Assembly: GCF_019649055.1 (NCBI RefSeq)
Contig: NW_026570273.1
Span: 558,001-622,000, forward strand
Origin: Paramacrobiotus metropolitanus
Taxonomy: Eukaryota; Tardigrada; Eutardigrada; Parachela; Macrobiotidae
Reading direction: 5' to 3'
Length of the DNA stretch: 64,000 nt
The notes beneath the pieces were generated by a model. That model was given only the letters and a program-made list of their open reading frames with translations. It made no database searches and was not told the DNA's origin. Shown here piece by piece: positions 11,491-24,604 of the stretch. The first letter of the stretch is position 1; each line of letters starts with the position of its first letter. The position numbers and the translations under genes are program-made.

Positions 11491-13885
11491 AGCGGAGATG
11501 TATTACCGAAGGCCATCGTTGAAGGATCCGTGAAATGCGAGTGCTCTAATGCACCACAACAAGCTTTGGAGAAATAAATGGATACCAGACCTAGCTCGAA
11601 TAATCGGGCTCACGGGTTCGACAATGTTAAGAAGAAGCTTGACGAGGATACTGCAATGTCAGAATTTGTACAGTAAAAGACGGCGGTTAATCAAGTCGAG
11701 TTATTCAGCAATCCGAAATTCTTCGAAAACCATGAAAACAATGACAGCCGTAGAACGCAACGTAAGTCTTTTTATAAGCCTAAGATAATTTGATATTCTG
11801 ACCCTCTCTGATTCTCAAGATCGCTGCTCTACATTTTCACACATTTAGCCTTCATTTGCTACCGGTACATTTCCAGTTATTTTGCACGAGCTGCAAACAA
11901 TTACGCGATTTCACGTGTGGCGGAAGCAGTGTGCTGCTACGCATCATGCACCTTCAGATATTACCGGGATTCATTTACAGGAAGAGCAAGTACTGGAAGA
12001 GCAAGTACGGTGAAAAACATATTTTCCAATTACTACCATTAAAATTACTTTTCCACAATTTAATTAGGATTATAGAGCGTTGTTTCAATTGAAAATCCCA
12101 CAAAACCAGCACGAGCCAACGAACCGATGTGGACAATTCGAATCAAAGTGTGTACTGACTAGAAACGTCAATGCGTGTTCATTTTTGCTGGCGCATCCAA
12201 TTCGACGTAAAGAGCTCGGCTGGATAACGTAAGGAGAACCTTCAACCGATAAGCAGTTACACAATTGAATTCAGAGGACTGGAGCAAGCGATTGTTCTCT
12301 GTATTTAACAGGCAACGCCGCTTCCGTTTTCGGAACCATGGAAGGAGGGGCAGCAATGTGCTCGGTCCACTAGCCTTCAACAGAATTCGCGTTCGAGAAT
12401 CTTTATTCAGTTTAACGATCGTTTGTTGAAGTCCGCTCAGTGCATTCATTGTAACGTTTCTGGTCAGTCAGTTTTGTGAAAGACGGCGCTAATACCGTGT
12501 GCACTTCAACATACTGTGAGATCATAGCATCACTTAATTGTTTCGTTTTATCAGCATTTCGCTCTATTTCTTAGATTCTTTTTTCTGCGTGTAAATAAAA
12601 AACGTTTTATTGTTATATTGTCTACTCTGTACGCTGTACAGTTTGTACACAAGACTATGTAATTCCAAATTAGCTACGCTATACATGCTACTTTAGGTAC
12701 TGACTCTAACAACGCCACGCCGTTTACTACGTTATGTATTTACCAACAAATAAAAATAATAATATGCTGAAGTTATTACAAATGATGAAAAAAACCATGA
12801 TCATTTAATTAATAGTAACAAAAATAATTCAATGGTATGTAAAAATAAGTGCGGTAAATACTGTATTGATATTATGTATAGCGAAACATTATGTATTACA
12901 ATTGCACCACATGGGCCATGCGCCGGCATGCGGTACGTTTCTCCTAGAGAATCTGACCAAATTTTTGCGGCAAGGCGCAAGCTGCCGAAATGGCGTCATT
13001 TTACTGTCGTACATTTTTTCGTAAGTGGACGCAGAATATCAAGTTTCAGACTCAAACTTTTAGTAGTCAGACTCAGCCTTTTAGTTGTAAAACGAAACGG
13101 GAGCGGCACAAACCTCGTATAATGAAACTAAATTTGTTTGTAGCCTGGTCACCAGTATAAACTTTTTTTCCAAAATTGAAAGCTTATGTAGTTACGTAGA
13201 ATGATAGACTATCTAGTTTATGCACAGTAATAACAATTATCAGTATTTGAAAAGTATACCCGTGCAACGTGTCATTAAACTACTGCAGAACGCGTCTCTG
13301 CTTTTGGCCAAACACGCTGCCTTATATTCAGCAAAACTTTATTTCAACAGAAGCTGGTGCATCTCTCAGTACGCAACCGAAGTAAGGAATGCACAGGATT
13401 GTGGGGAATGTGGTTATCTGACGATGTAGAACAACGACTGGACCAATAAACTTGACTTATGAAGCTTTGACGATGAATATTGCGCACAATTGTAATCAGA
13501 CCAGCCCTAAAATGAATAGTGTCGGATCCATATTCGGGTAGGAAAGCGTGAAACGAACTGCGTGACCGTTTGTCTGAAAAAAAAAACAAAAAAAACGCTG
13601 GGTTAGAATCTACTACGCGGACTTCTTGTGAAACCATCAAAGTTTCGTCTGTTGTTTGTAGATATTTCCTCGTTAATATATTTTTTGTCAGATTCCAACG
13701 TAAAACATATTGGTCTATGTATCTTTACATCGGATAACTCTGGTTCACGATACTATGCAGCTTATGTTGTTAATGTGCGAAGCCTTAGCGCTTCCTACTT
13801 AATTCTGAAAACTGTCCGACAACCGTAGATTCTGCTGAGCATAATTTACAAACTGTAGATCGGTATTTGCCTTCCCTTTGCGTGT
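11491..13885. other. No recognised gene
   Basis: Scattered frames of up to 98 codons (12168-12449 -, 12832-13122 +, 13344-13640 -) show no domain or consistent exon structure. The region is AT-rich around 12500-12900. Confidence 0.35.
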
Positions 13886-14537
13886 CTAGCGTTCATCAAA
13901 GCGATCAGTTAATCCTAACGTTAGACTGGCACCGGGCAGGGTGAGAGGATTGGCTTCGGCAAACGCCGACGGCGCGAAGAACCAGGTCAGAATTCTGTTG
14001 GCTACAAAATATTGTACAGGTGACATACAACGGCGACAACTCTCTACGGACTGTACAGTGATACTACAGAACCAGCTAATAAAGGATAACGAACTCTTTG
14101 GCACAAGGAAAAGATAATATGCTTATTGTATAGAGAACTGTGTGAAGCAGTTAAGCACTTACCGGACCCGATCGCTGGATCAACGTCCACTCTGGTGATT
14201 ATACTTAACAGAAACATTGAATGTCCTGGACAGAGGATAAGGTACAACCGTTCCGCGTAAAACTGGATTAAAAGTACAGTTCGCCGGCTTGAATTCCGAA
14301 GAATTATGCCTCTCTAGGATGAATTGTACACCTCCGTACTGGGAGCGGCTTATGTAATCCGGACTCGACTCACGATAATTGCGAAACATTTTTTGTTAAA
14401 TCTCCTGATACAGCATTTCACCCCGCCGTGGTTAGGAATGCACGCCTTACAGATTCGGTCTGTGATTGATAATAAAGAATTCCCTGTCTTTCCGTTGAAG
14501 CGATCATTTACAGGAATCCAGACCATGACATCACAAG
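13886..14537 (-). CDS. Candidate exons of an unrecognised, probably extracellular protein
   Basis: Three minus-strand segments look exon-like. The first starts at 14537 after an acceptor TTGCAG and reads CDVMVWIPVNDRFNGKTGN, then ICKACIPNHGGVKCC. The second (about 14389-14170) reads YGGVQFILERHNSSEF and GTVVPYPLSRTFNVSVKY, ending near a TCCG/GTAAGT donor. The third (about 14104-13886) ends in LTLGLTDRFDER and a stop. Cysteines and N-glycosylation sites suggest secretion. The phases do not join cleanly between segments, so this may be a decayed gene or a wrong parse. No family is recognised. Confidence 0.25.
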
Positions 14538-17500
14538 CTGCAATTTGAATACAACGCGTGCTGATTAGTGCAGTGCAGCATGCACATATATGTAGCTTTG
14601 TCATCGCAGATATTTTTTGCCCTCTCTCATTCTGCCATTAACGTAAGTCCGTGCAAACTACTTGCTGGTCTAGCTATTCTGGTCCTTTTGGCCCGAGAAG
14701 TCGTGGATTAACTTATTTAAGTAACCGCTGCATGAAGAACTGTGCGATGATCTTAAGAAAAGCAGTAACAAAAAACGGCGTAAAAGCTCACCGAAAGCGT
14801 ACTGGCTCATCATATCTGGAACGGCCAGTAGCGATTGCAAGCTGATTTGCGGATTTGTGTACAGGCGGAAAGACTTAGGTTTATCAGGAAGGAATATCAT
14901 CCTGTAACAAAAGACATTGCCTGACACCTTTCCTCGGGCTTGTGCCGGCGTACTGTCAGAGAAGTGCGTGGACGGTGTTGTTGCTGGCGTGTCGTTGGAA
15001 ATGTGATAAAGTCTGCATGTGACTACTAGCCTTGCGAAACAGAAATGAGCTGTGATGTGAGTAATCTCGAAACCATCAACGCCGTGCTAGCGCTGTAAAA
15101 CCACTAAGTGGGGGGTAAGGAACACATAGCACAATACTCGTACGCCACTTTCAAAACAATTAAACTTTAAAAACAATTATTTGGACATTTATGCGTTAGT
15201 GCTTCGCTCTCGAATCTCGATGCTCTTTCTAGTACCGTCCATGCTGTTTTCTAATGTACTGTTCTAGCTAGTGGAACCACTGGCTGTCTGCCTTCCCGCA
15301 CCCGGACAGCTGGGATTGTCACATTTCGTTCTCGCAAATTCCACGCGCAACTTTTCTCCGCATGACATACGGACGATGCGACTCTAGGGTTTCGGACATA
15401 CCGCACTGAGACATTCTGCCTTTCTGACACTTCGACACAAGACGTGTTTTGCTGGCAGTTCGTCTCAGGACTCTCGAAGCATGCGACAGATTTCGATGCG
15501 CTTAGCTTTCACAGGTTTTTCCAGATCTTGTTTAAGCTTTCTAAGGTTTTCTTAAGCTTTCTTAGGGTTTCGTTGGCGTTTTTGAATGCTTTTTTTCCGT
15601 TTTCTCGTGTGTTTTAGCGATGATGTGGCGAAATGTCTGCGACTGCCCTAGATGTCCTGGGGATAGGTATAATCGGCGAAATCTCGCGTTACGCTGCCTA
15701 CCGTCTTATTGGTTTTGTGTCTGCTAAAAATTAGCGAAGTCATGTAAGTCTCTGCTCGGAGTCTCTGCTTTATTTTGTATTCCACAGATTGTCCAACATT
15801 CTCCGTTATTCGTAACTGCTCATGTATTACAGTAAAGAGAAGAACGGTATCTGCGTCTTCCACGTTCTCAGTGATCTCGTAAAAAACAAAATTAATAAAC
15901 TAAATATACGTTAACTACGAATCAAAAAGCTTGCCGGACAAAATTAATGGCAGCGTCATTTGACTTTTACCGAATATGTTTGCAAAGCATCCAATTCTCC
16001 TGATTTATTTTGCCACCTTTTGTTTGCTTTCCTAAAGAAAACAAATTTTTGTATGCAAACAGATCAATGATCGATCTACACCAGATTTGGGTGAATCCGA
16101 TGACTTTGTGAGCACCGTCTGCGCGGCATCCCGGAAAACTCATTGCGTGTAACCACAGTCCACAGAAGATTATGAATGTCAAGAGTGCTTCTGCTGCCAG
16201 TATTACGGATATGGATCTGTATTTCATTTTTTGCTCATAAAAAAGGCATAAGCAGAAACGTATCCTTCACCAGACGGTCCTTATTACACGCATGAGGCAG
16301 ATAAGTACATATTACATATAACTATGCTTTAAATTTTGTTGTAATATATTTATGGAATCAAAGATTGTGCAATGTTAGCACTGCGAATTCTCCATGCTTC
16401 GAGATACTTTTGTACATTTTGACATGTTTCGAGTCTCTCGACAAATGAATCATTATCCTACACTTCCCCCGTACACGGGCAAGATAATAATAATATGTCT
16501 TTGTGTTACTGTTATGTACACAGAAACAGTTCATAACAGCAAAATTCGGTTCAGTTAAGTAACAGCAAAATTTTCCACGAGATGAACATTGGTCCCAGAC
16601 TCCCAATCCATAACGTTTGGTGATTTTGTTGTAGGAATTGCATGGACGTATCAATAAAATAAATCACCGTGGGATTTTTCAGAAAGTACTGTACAATGTA
16701 CTTGGTTAGTCTGAAAGTACAAGATTGGCTAATCCGATAAAGGTTCGCTGTAAGGAAATTAAATTCTAGTGGCGTTATCTGATGTGATCAAAGAGCGTAT
16801 ATAGCACTCCTGTCGGAATGCCGGTAAAAAAACAGCCTGTTTTTCACCTTTCCTGCTGCTGTAGATTTTAATAAGTAATTTACTATTCGTAAAATGAGAT
16901 TTTAACTGCTTGCAAAACACCCCAACTACTGCATATTCCCCGTATTCTTATTGTAATAACTGAATTAACTAAAATATTATTTACTGCGTGAAGGTCCTCG
17001 GCACGATGCAGATTTCGGTCGTAACTGCTGTACAACATATCAACAGTTGCCTATTGCAGTCTGTTAACTCAAACAAAGCTCCGCAATATCGATCGTAGGG
17101 CAACGGGGTCATGGCCCAATGATGTAAGGATCTCAACAGACCGAGGAGAAGACCGGAAATTTATAGTTTGTAACTTCAGAATAAATAAATTGTAGCGTAG
17201 TATATGAACTACCCTAGTTTGCTTATTGCTGCAGAATTCATGATGTACAATAAAATACAGACTGCCACTGGAAAAATTGTAAGGAGCGCACTGCATACGG
17301 CTTTAGGGCCGTTTACCAACGAAACACACAAGGACAAGCACTAGCGCATGGCGGAATTCGACTTAAGCAACTTGCTGCTTCGGAGAAAGAGAGCTGCATG
17401 GGTCCGTATATTCTATCGAAATGTCTCGGGCCAAGATACTTATACCTGTACTCGTAATGTGCATACCGCAGACGGATGAATAATGCAACCGGGAGCACTT

Positions 17501-17624
17501 TTTTTGTAGTAACATATTTAACGCACTTTCGCAGCGGATCGCTGCGGCCGCTACAACACTTCATGACAACTATCTAATGTCAAAAATTGACAACAACACC
17601 ATCCGCTATAAAAGTCTTGCGGAG
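14538..17624. other. No recognised gene
   Basis: Only short frames are present. One minus-strand frame (16227-15967, 86 codons) starts with a hydrophobic stretch (ILAAEALLTFIIFCGLWL) that could be a signal or membrane segment, but nothing else supports it. An inverted CCTAAGAAA-like patch lies at about 15520-15600. Confidence 0.35.
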
Positions 17625-19332
17625 ATGCCGTCATCTTTATCTTGGAAATTCAACGTCGAAATGAACGAAACGGTGAGATCCCACAAACAGCTAAAAATAT
17701 TCCTAGGAGAAAAAAATATTTGGTAGATACACGATAGAACCCCCGATCCAAAATTTGGTTCGATACATAGGTATTATGATAACGTTACTACTTTTAGCCA
17801 TGAAATTTTTTTTAAAGGTAGTGACTGATGTACTGAGAACTCATTAAATTATTTGCATCACTGCTTGTGTTAAGGTTGCCGACTGCAGCCGCAGTTATGT
17901 CATGCTCCTCGATTGGCTGCCCAACGACAGTCAACCAATCATCGAAGACGTTCAGTACAGCGCTGGACTGGACAAGACAGCGTTCCAGCCTAACAGCCTG
18001 GCTGATAAATCGATAGGGTAAAATACTTTGCGAGAATGTTATCGCATTCCTTCGGAGACAAACTAAACTGGCCGTTTTGTTTATGTTTTGGGAATGAGTT
18101 TAATTCGATGAACATCAATGCGTGTAGTGTACTAATGTCTTCCGTAATTAGCGTAAAAATGACTGAAGTCTGACCTGTTTATAATGCCATTTTAGATGGC
18201 AATATTTTAGCACAATCACAGGACCACTTCGATTATACTCCGGCCGTGAGTGTCATAAAAATGCCACGGACTACACGCGTGATGGTGACCCTAGACTCCA
18301 ATCATGGTAAGCTTTGCCCGATGGTTGAGTGTTGACTCATTTGCCTTCTTAACCAGTGGATTGTTATTGTGCAGGATATACGAGTAGTTATACTTCCGAC
18401 GTACATTTAAAGTAATGTAGTTTTTCGTTTCCAGTTTGCCCGTCGTATGTAACTGCAGAATCGGTTGGTGGTTGATACATTTTTGTTGTTTTATGTGGTG
18501 ACATCTCTTGGTAGGTACAACTCGGTCGCGAGCGGACCCAAAGATGTCGTAATCGTTATCGACTGCAGGCAAGAAGCTTTATTCCGTTTTTTTGTGGTGT
18601 GTTTAGAAAAAGTGAAAAAGACATCACAATAACGTATATTGTTGCTTTCCACTTAAATTCAGCGTTTCCATGAATGACAAAGACTTCTCGGTTGCTAAAT
18701 CGGTGGCTGTAACTGTGATTCGGGCTTTAACTAGTCGCGGTACGGCGGTTAATTACGTTTGAAAATCGTTTGAAATATCGTTCTTGTGTCCGTTTGCTAT
18801 CGTACATCTGTTTTGAGCAACTCTTTGTCGGTTTCTAGATTTTTTAAATGTAATCTGTGCACGAGAAGAGGACCGGACTACACGAGAGTAAGAAGCTATG
18901 CACTAGCTCAAAATTACGGTCGCCTTCCTTGGTCCGTATCGATAGACATACAGTAAAATAATATTATATCTTATATATAATAATATTTACTAAAAATATT
19001 ATATATTAATATATAATATTATTTTACTGTCTATAATATAGAAACGCTTCAGCCCAATCTACCATATATCTGGGCAATGGCATACTCAAGGGTTTTTTGT
19101 ATATTTCAGTATGCAAAAAGGTACTCTTGAGTACCGTAATAAGCTAGCACTTGAAGACTATTATAGAATATTGTGTAACGCACATGTTTGCTAATTTCAG
19201 TTCGGGTGATTTCGTGTCTCAGAATATGGTAGGTTGCAATAATGCATCCTTTGTGCCAGCCACAACGGCCAATAAAGCGAGCCTCATTGAGAAGGTCAAC
19301 CGTCTACAGACCACTGGGAATAGCGATCTCAG
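17625..19332 (+). CDS. Partial alpha2delta/CACHD1-like (VWA-Cache family) exons
   Basis: Four exon-like blocks with splice sites occur at 17625-17672 (a later ATG at 17661 is possible), 17875-18017, 18211-18306 and 19201-19332. Phases join correctly for the first three. Exon 2 contains VQYSAGLDKTAFQPNSLAD and exon 3 GPLRLYSGRECHKN and TRDGDPRLQSW. These resemble the segment before the VWA domain of voltage-gated calcium channel alpha2delta subunits and CACHD1 (acidic stretch, RLYPG, DPRxRxWY). Exon 4 reads CNNASFVPATTANKASLIEK, like the VWA segment with Cys, PAT and NK. The exon that should carry the MIDAS loop between exons 3 and 4 is not found; a long AT palindrome lies there. Family members are membrane-anchored extracellular proteins. 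TATAAAA occurs at 17607-17613. The locus may be decayed, and the family call rests on remembered patterns. Confidence 0.4.
18949..19032. repeat. AT-rich palindrome of about 84 bp
   Basis: ACAGTAAAATAATATTATAT on the left is matched by ATATAATATTATTTTACTGT on the right, with AT-only sequence between. The arms of about 40 bp are nearly self-complementary. It sits in the long intron of the VWA-like locus. It could be an expanded AT microsatellite or the core of a small AT-rich element. Confidence 0.6.
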
Positions 19333-20916
19333 GTAAACGTAAACAAAGGAATAATTATTGTACATCAGGGCGTGCACGAGAGAGGGTGCAGCCCACGACT
19401 CACTCGGTAGTAAAATCAGTCGTGCCAACGACTGAAGTACACCCATGCTGCATAATATGCATCTGACTGGTAACAAACAAATTTCACCGTCATCCGATCA
19501 GCTCTTTTCTCTTTTCTCATTCTTTCCGATTGACGGTCTCCCTTGGAAGTGAAATCTAGAACATTACTCCTATACGCCACGCGAGAAAGTTGGGCTTGGA
19601 CTTTACTTCCTTTGCGCAGATTTGCCGAAACATGGCCGGAAACGGCTCCAAGCCATCACAAAAAACGAACGAAAACAAAAAAATTTTAACTCAGCAAGTG
19701 ACACAAGTTATCATTGAACATTTCCGAAGTTATACCATTTCATATACACACATTACTGTAACAGAGAGACCATTAAAAGAGGGGGCGTGTCGTGTGTCGT
19801 AACACCCGGATTCCTTGTCCCTCGGAATCCATTCCGACGAGAAATAAGTTCATGCGAGGCCATTGCTGCATGGACCATATCGAACGCACCAGATACGGCA
19901 ACGCAGAAACATGCACTGTACCAACCGCTAAATTTACCTAAGTTCGATAAAATTTGTCTTTATTAGTTCTTACCGTTTTCGATAAACGGCATCAGTCTCT
20001 TAACGCTTTATTAATATCGTTGTTCCGAATCTTTTATCAGAATGTTGTGTTATCTTTTAATGCGTACATTTTCTGTATGCAAACTGACTGTTCAAATAGT
20101 GTTTTCCTTGCTGCTTGTACTATGCCATCATTACGCTTTCTAAACATACTGCACCATTTGACGACAGTGTCGCTCGGCGCGGAAGTACCGCAGGAGATTG
20201 ATGTCGGACTGGCACAGCGCGAGCATGGATAAAAACTACTGTTGAGTATGCACCGTAAGAGAGGGCACCAGCCAGCAAGCAAGGAGCATCGAGACAACGG
20301 GCAATCAGGGCCTTCCTACAGTGTGCAGTTGCATTTTGCGGGCTACGAATCGGAACACCACAGTATCGATACTTTATGCAACACAATACCATTTTTATAT
20401 GACACGATGTAGCTGTGCTATCGTGTACGCACAGTACTTAGGCTTTTTTATAGTTCGCTCACATCTAAATAAAATCTATGAACTGGGCAGTGGACACTGA
20501 CATGTTTCAAAAAATTTGACTTCGCTCTTATTGTTGTCAAACATTGTTGCCGGCGTGTAATTACAGTGATGTCACTGATGTGTAAACCGGAGAGTGCATT
20601 ACAAAAACAAAGTAGAAATCTTCTGGTCGATCTGCGGTCGCGTTTCACCTGCTTGTTTTTGTCGTCCATTGTGGTTTATGAGTAAAAATTTATTAGCGAA
20701 ATACTACTTACAAAAAAGTCCATTGTAACAACTTCGCTTTGTTCGCGAATAAAAAATCCGTGGGAGACCGTTGCATGAGTAATAAACTTTATTATGCTCA
20801 CGATGACAGCGTTACGAAAAAATGGAAGTACTGGTAGAATATGACACAGCAGCTCAGGCTGCGTGAACCGCGGGCCGATTGGCCGATTTTCACTTTCTTC
20901 ACCCTAAATGTGTTGT
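19333..20916. other. No recognised gene; small inverted motif family
   Basis: No gene is supported. The sequence around 20630-20670 (ATCTGCGGTCGCGTTTCACC, then TTTTTGTCGTCCATT) recurs at 21115-21160 inside Helitron-like element A, with GTTCGCTCACA flanks in both places. A minor dispersed motif is therefore shared across the Helitron boundary. Confidence 0.35.
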
Positions 20917-20973
20917 TGACTATGTATGTAAAACTATGTATTTAAAACTATGTATTTAAACTGTGTTGACTAT
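20917..20973 (+). repeat. 57-bp direct repeat, left copy
   Basis: The 57 bp starting TGACTATGTATGTAAAAC and ending GTGTTGACTAT are repeated exactly at 24605-24661. The two copies flank Helitron-like element B with its nested element A. The unit is made of ACTATGTATTTAAA modules, so the host site was probably a small tandem repeat. Confidence 0.85.
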
Positions 20974-20993
20974 CTCTATATATTAATAAAATA

Positions 20994-23253
20994 TAGTAGA
21001 CCCCGCGCAAACTGCGCGGAATAATTTAATCAGCGATGTGTTAACGTTAAATGCAAGAAATATCATCGTTATTATATTCTACGTATAGAGTACAGTGGAT
21101 GACAAAAATAAGTAAAAATCTGCGGTCGCGTCTCATCTACCTACTTTTGTCGTCCATTCTACCGTTCGCTCACACTTAAGTATTATTAAAAATTAAAATT
21201 AGAAACAGGTACACAGAGTACTTACAAAATATTCAGGTGCTACCGCTGTACTTGTAAGTTGTAGATCAGTTTTACGGTCGATAGCAATAATTTTTATTCT
21301 GGTCATTTCGTATAAACATCTTCCCGTTTGCTGCATGCAGAAATAACCTTCATGAATGAATTAATTGCAAAGATAACCTTCACGGACGTAAAAAAAATTT
21401 GGCGTTTTTGTATAAGCTGTTTTATAAAAAATCCTTTGGGTTTTCTCGCCTATCAGTCTTCTAAATAATTCCGCTGAATTGTTAATAATCTTGGCCACCA
21501 TATTTTTTAACTACTTCCTCGGTATGCGCTTTCTTAATTTCAGCCTGTCCGATAACAATAATCTGTATGTTTAATTACGTCTTGCGTTCAGTTCGGGTCT
21601 TGCGGCAACATCTTGCGTTCAGTTCAGGTGATTTAAATTAAAAGCCCTTCCCATTAACATAAGACGGAACCGTTCCAAATTAACACTCTGAGCATTATCA
21701 CGTGGCACGTTGTTAAGCAGAGATAACAACAATATGCTGATTCGACATTTTAAGATTTAGCTCATTCCCCTTTAATTTATTACACGTTTTCCCATTTCAC
21801 ACCGGATACTGTTACGCAATACGCATGGCCCACTGTGTCGCTTCTAGCTCATATTAGCCTATTTCAGATTGCACGGTTTGTGTTAGTTTCGGCTCCGGTT
21901 CCATGTGGAACCTTCGGTTCCGGGTTGTTTTACGTCCGTTCGCGACGTTAGCAGCTGTAACCTAGCGTCGTGCGGTGACGCGTAAAAACTATCTGCCTTA
22001 CGCGGATGCTTGCAACGGCTCAGACACATGAGTGAATGGCAGGCCAGCGTATGCTGCCCGTGGATCTTTTTTGAGCACTCAGACCGCCGACCGTTAGCAG
22101 GGTGGTCACGTCCTTGCGCGCACTCGACTCGATTTATTTTTTCGTTGCTGTACGTGACCAAAGTGTAACCGCACAAAGATCTGAAGCAGTTTTCATCCTG
22201 CCAACGTGCTGCTTATCTGACGCCGTGCGATTCTGTGTACGGAGCCTCTACCGTATGCAATCTGAAATAGGCTATTGCTGCTCCGCGAGCTCCGCTCGCG
22301 CCGCAGCTCGGCGTCGCCTGCGGCTCCGCCTTCTAAAACGTTGTTTATACGTGTCTAACGAACTGAAGAATTTAATTTGAGTTTTCCAAAAATCCTTTTT
22401 CCAAAATATTAATGAAGCACTCCAGCTTATTTAATGCACTGCGCTAATGCAACTCCACAGTCCACACTATCTGTATTCGTTTAAAACGAACATGATTTAG
22501 ATTGTAGCAGCACCGTGGTGAATTCGCATTAATTAAACGTTTTACATCCAAAGTCGAAACACTACGCGAATCAAACAGCATGTTGCTTTTCAGAACTAAC
22601 CATAAAGAAGCCAAGTTGCCCCACGTGACTATCTCGGACACGATTTCTACAGAAAACAAAAAAATTTGAAAAACGGCTTTCACAAACCGCTGGCAGTTCA
22701 ACAAAAAGACAACCGCGCCCGCCCGTGAAAGCGCTTACAGTATAACTACGCGACGACTTACTAAACCACTGCAGAGGGCAGCTACTCGTACCTGAAAGTA
22801 GACTGTCGAACCTTCCCAGTTTTCCACATTCGTGGAATCTCTCGGCCATTTTTGTTCAGTTTTACTTTCTTTCTCAAACTAAATTTTGATGAGAAATGCA
22901 CAAAGTTGCTACAAACTCCGACCGAAGGAATATTATCCGTTATGGAACATGAAGTTCCATCCAGCTGCAGCGTACAGTAATTTGGAAAAATGCGTGTTGG
23001 CTGTTGAGCCAGTGGTGGAGTGGTCGCTTTAGCAGTGGTGGATTCTTAGCTTTTCCCATAGACTTTTTATGTTAAAGTTTTTTAAAATTTTCTTTTAAAC
23101 GTAACATTTTCTTTGAAAACTGATTTGTGATGACAAATCTCCATTCTAAGGGCTGTCGAACGGTATGCAGACAGGAAAGTTTGGTTCAATCTATCGTTCA
23201 GAAAAGGGAGTTTTGAAGGGGATTTCGTAAGGCTTATTTTATTAAGATATAGA
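20994..23253 (-). mobile_element. Helitron-like element A, nested inside B
   Basis: Read on the minus strand it starts near 23253 with TCTATATCTTAATAAAATAA and ends near 20994 with CCGCGCAGTTTGCGCGG plus GGTCTACTA. Its interior aligns in order with B and C but is clearly diverged: the CAGTGGTGG block near 23010-23040, the GCTGCTCCGCGAGCTC block near 22280, and the ATCAGTCTTCTAA block near 21455. It is about 2.26 kb, longer than B and C, so it is a different subfamily. No Rep/helicase frame is seen. Removing it rejoins B's AATAAAATA to AGCCTTAGCGG exactly as in uninterrupted C. Confidence 0.65.
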
Positions 23254-23751
23254 AAGCCTTAGCGGATTCCATACAAAGCTCCCTTTTTTGAGCGACACAC
23301 TTAACGAAACTTGGGTGTCTATATATCATTCGATAGCGCCAGGTTTGCAGATGGCGCGACACAATCTGTTTTTGAGAAAAATGAAAAGTTTAAAAAAGAA
23401 GTTTAAGAAAAGCTAACATACAAAGTCTACGGGAAAAGTGAGGAACCCACCACTGCTAAATCGACCACCCCACCACTGTCTTGAGTCGACAGGTGAAACG
23501 CCGTTCTTCAAGCTCTTCTTCGAATGGGGTGCTTATGTAATGACATGTATCACCTTATAGCCGTGGTTTAGATATTTTTACCAGAAATTTTTGTTTGCAA
23601 GACAGTTAAAGCTGAAGAAGTCAGAAAGATCAGTCAAAGCAGTCCGCGAGTACGGAACAGCTGCAAACCCAGTTTTTAAAGCAGTTGTTCGAGCTTCTTT
23701 ATGGTAGCGCCTCCAAGGGCGGATGCGCGTGCCGTTATCACTTGCCTACCG

Positions 23752-23810
23752 TACAACCGCGTAAAATCCATACTACGGTGGCACCGTAGTATGGATTTTA
23801 CGCGGTTGTA
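23752..23810. repeat. 59-bp perfect palindrome inside element B
   Basis: TACAACCGCGTAAAATCCAT is followed by ACTACGGTG and then its full inverted repeat, ending CGCGGTTGTA. The same 59-bp structure is at 26817-26875 in element C. The centre is GGTGGCACC. Confidence 0.85.
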
Positions 23811-24604
23811 TTAGAATGTGGTGCAAGTAGCGGAAGTGCGAATTTTTCACGACGCTGCTGTGAAATTAAATGATTATTATTAATTAACTAATTAGTTAAT
23901 TTAAATTATTATTCACGACGCTATTGTGAAGCGACGCTATTGTAACAGAAGGCGAAGCCGCAGGTGACCCCGAGCTCCGGCGCTAGGGAGCTTGCGGAGC
24001 AGCAATATTGATAGGACTAATGCGAGTATAAGATAATAAGCGAGACACACTCAGACACTGCGTCGTGAGTGACTGCGTCTGCGCATTGTTACCGGACAAA
24101 CTGAAATTTAAAAACCCATGACTGGGATTATGTTAATGACTTGATAAGTGTGGCTGCACTGGCTGGCCAAAATTCTAATACTTAACAACGGGCAATATAT
24201 TACAATTCAAAGATACCGAATAGCAGACTGATAAAGAAGAAAACTCAAGGGAATTTCTATAAAACAGCATATACTATTTAAACGGCAAGTTTTGAAGTTT
24301 ATTACGGTTTTCTCTGCAGTGCACCGATCGCCGATCGGGAAAATGTTAACACAGAACGATCAATATAGAATCTTCGGTAAAACAGTGAACCCAGCTACGA
24401 CTACGAGTACAGTAGCAGCACCTTATTTTAAAATTTGCGAAATTTAAGATTTTTAAATTTCTAAGCATGAATGAATTCAACGAAGCGTAGAATATATCTG
24501 AATTTGACAACGTACGTATCTTAGATGTCATGAACGATGATATTTCTCTGCATTTTAATCTATCACTGATTTATTCCGCGCAGTTTGCGCGGGGTCTACT
24601 TTGC

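Larger units (their letters stand above)
20973..24600 (+). mobile_element. Helitron-like element B, interrupted by element A
   Basis: The 5' end TCTCTATATATTAATAAAA lies at 20973-20993. The body resumes with AGCCTTAGCGGATTCC at about 23254 and runs to 24600. The 3' end has the hairpin CCGCGCAGTTTGCGCGG followed by GGTCTACT. The TC start, AT-rich 5' end and GC-rich 3' hairpin just before the end are Helitron hallmarks. Without A the element is about 1.37 kb, with no helicase or Rep frame, so it is non-autonomous. It is nearly identical, in inverted orientation, to element C at 26136-27393. Confidence 0.7.
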
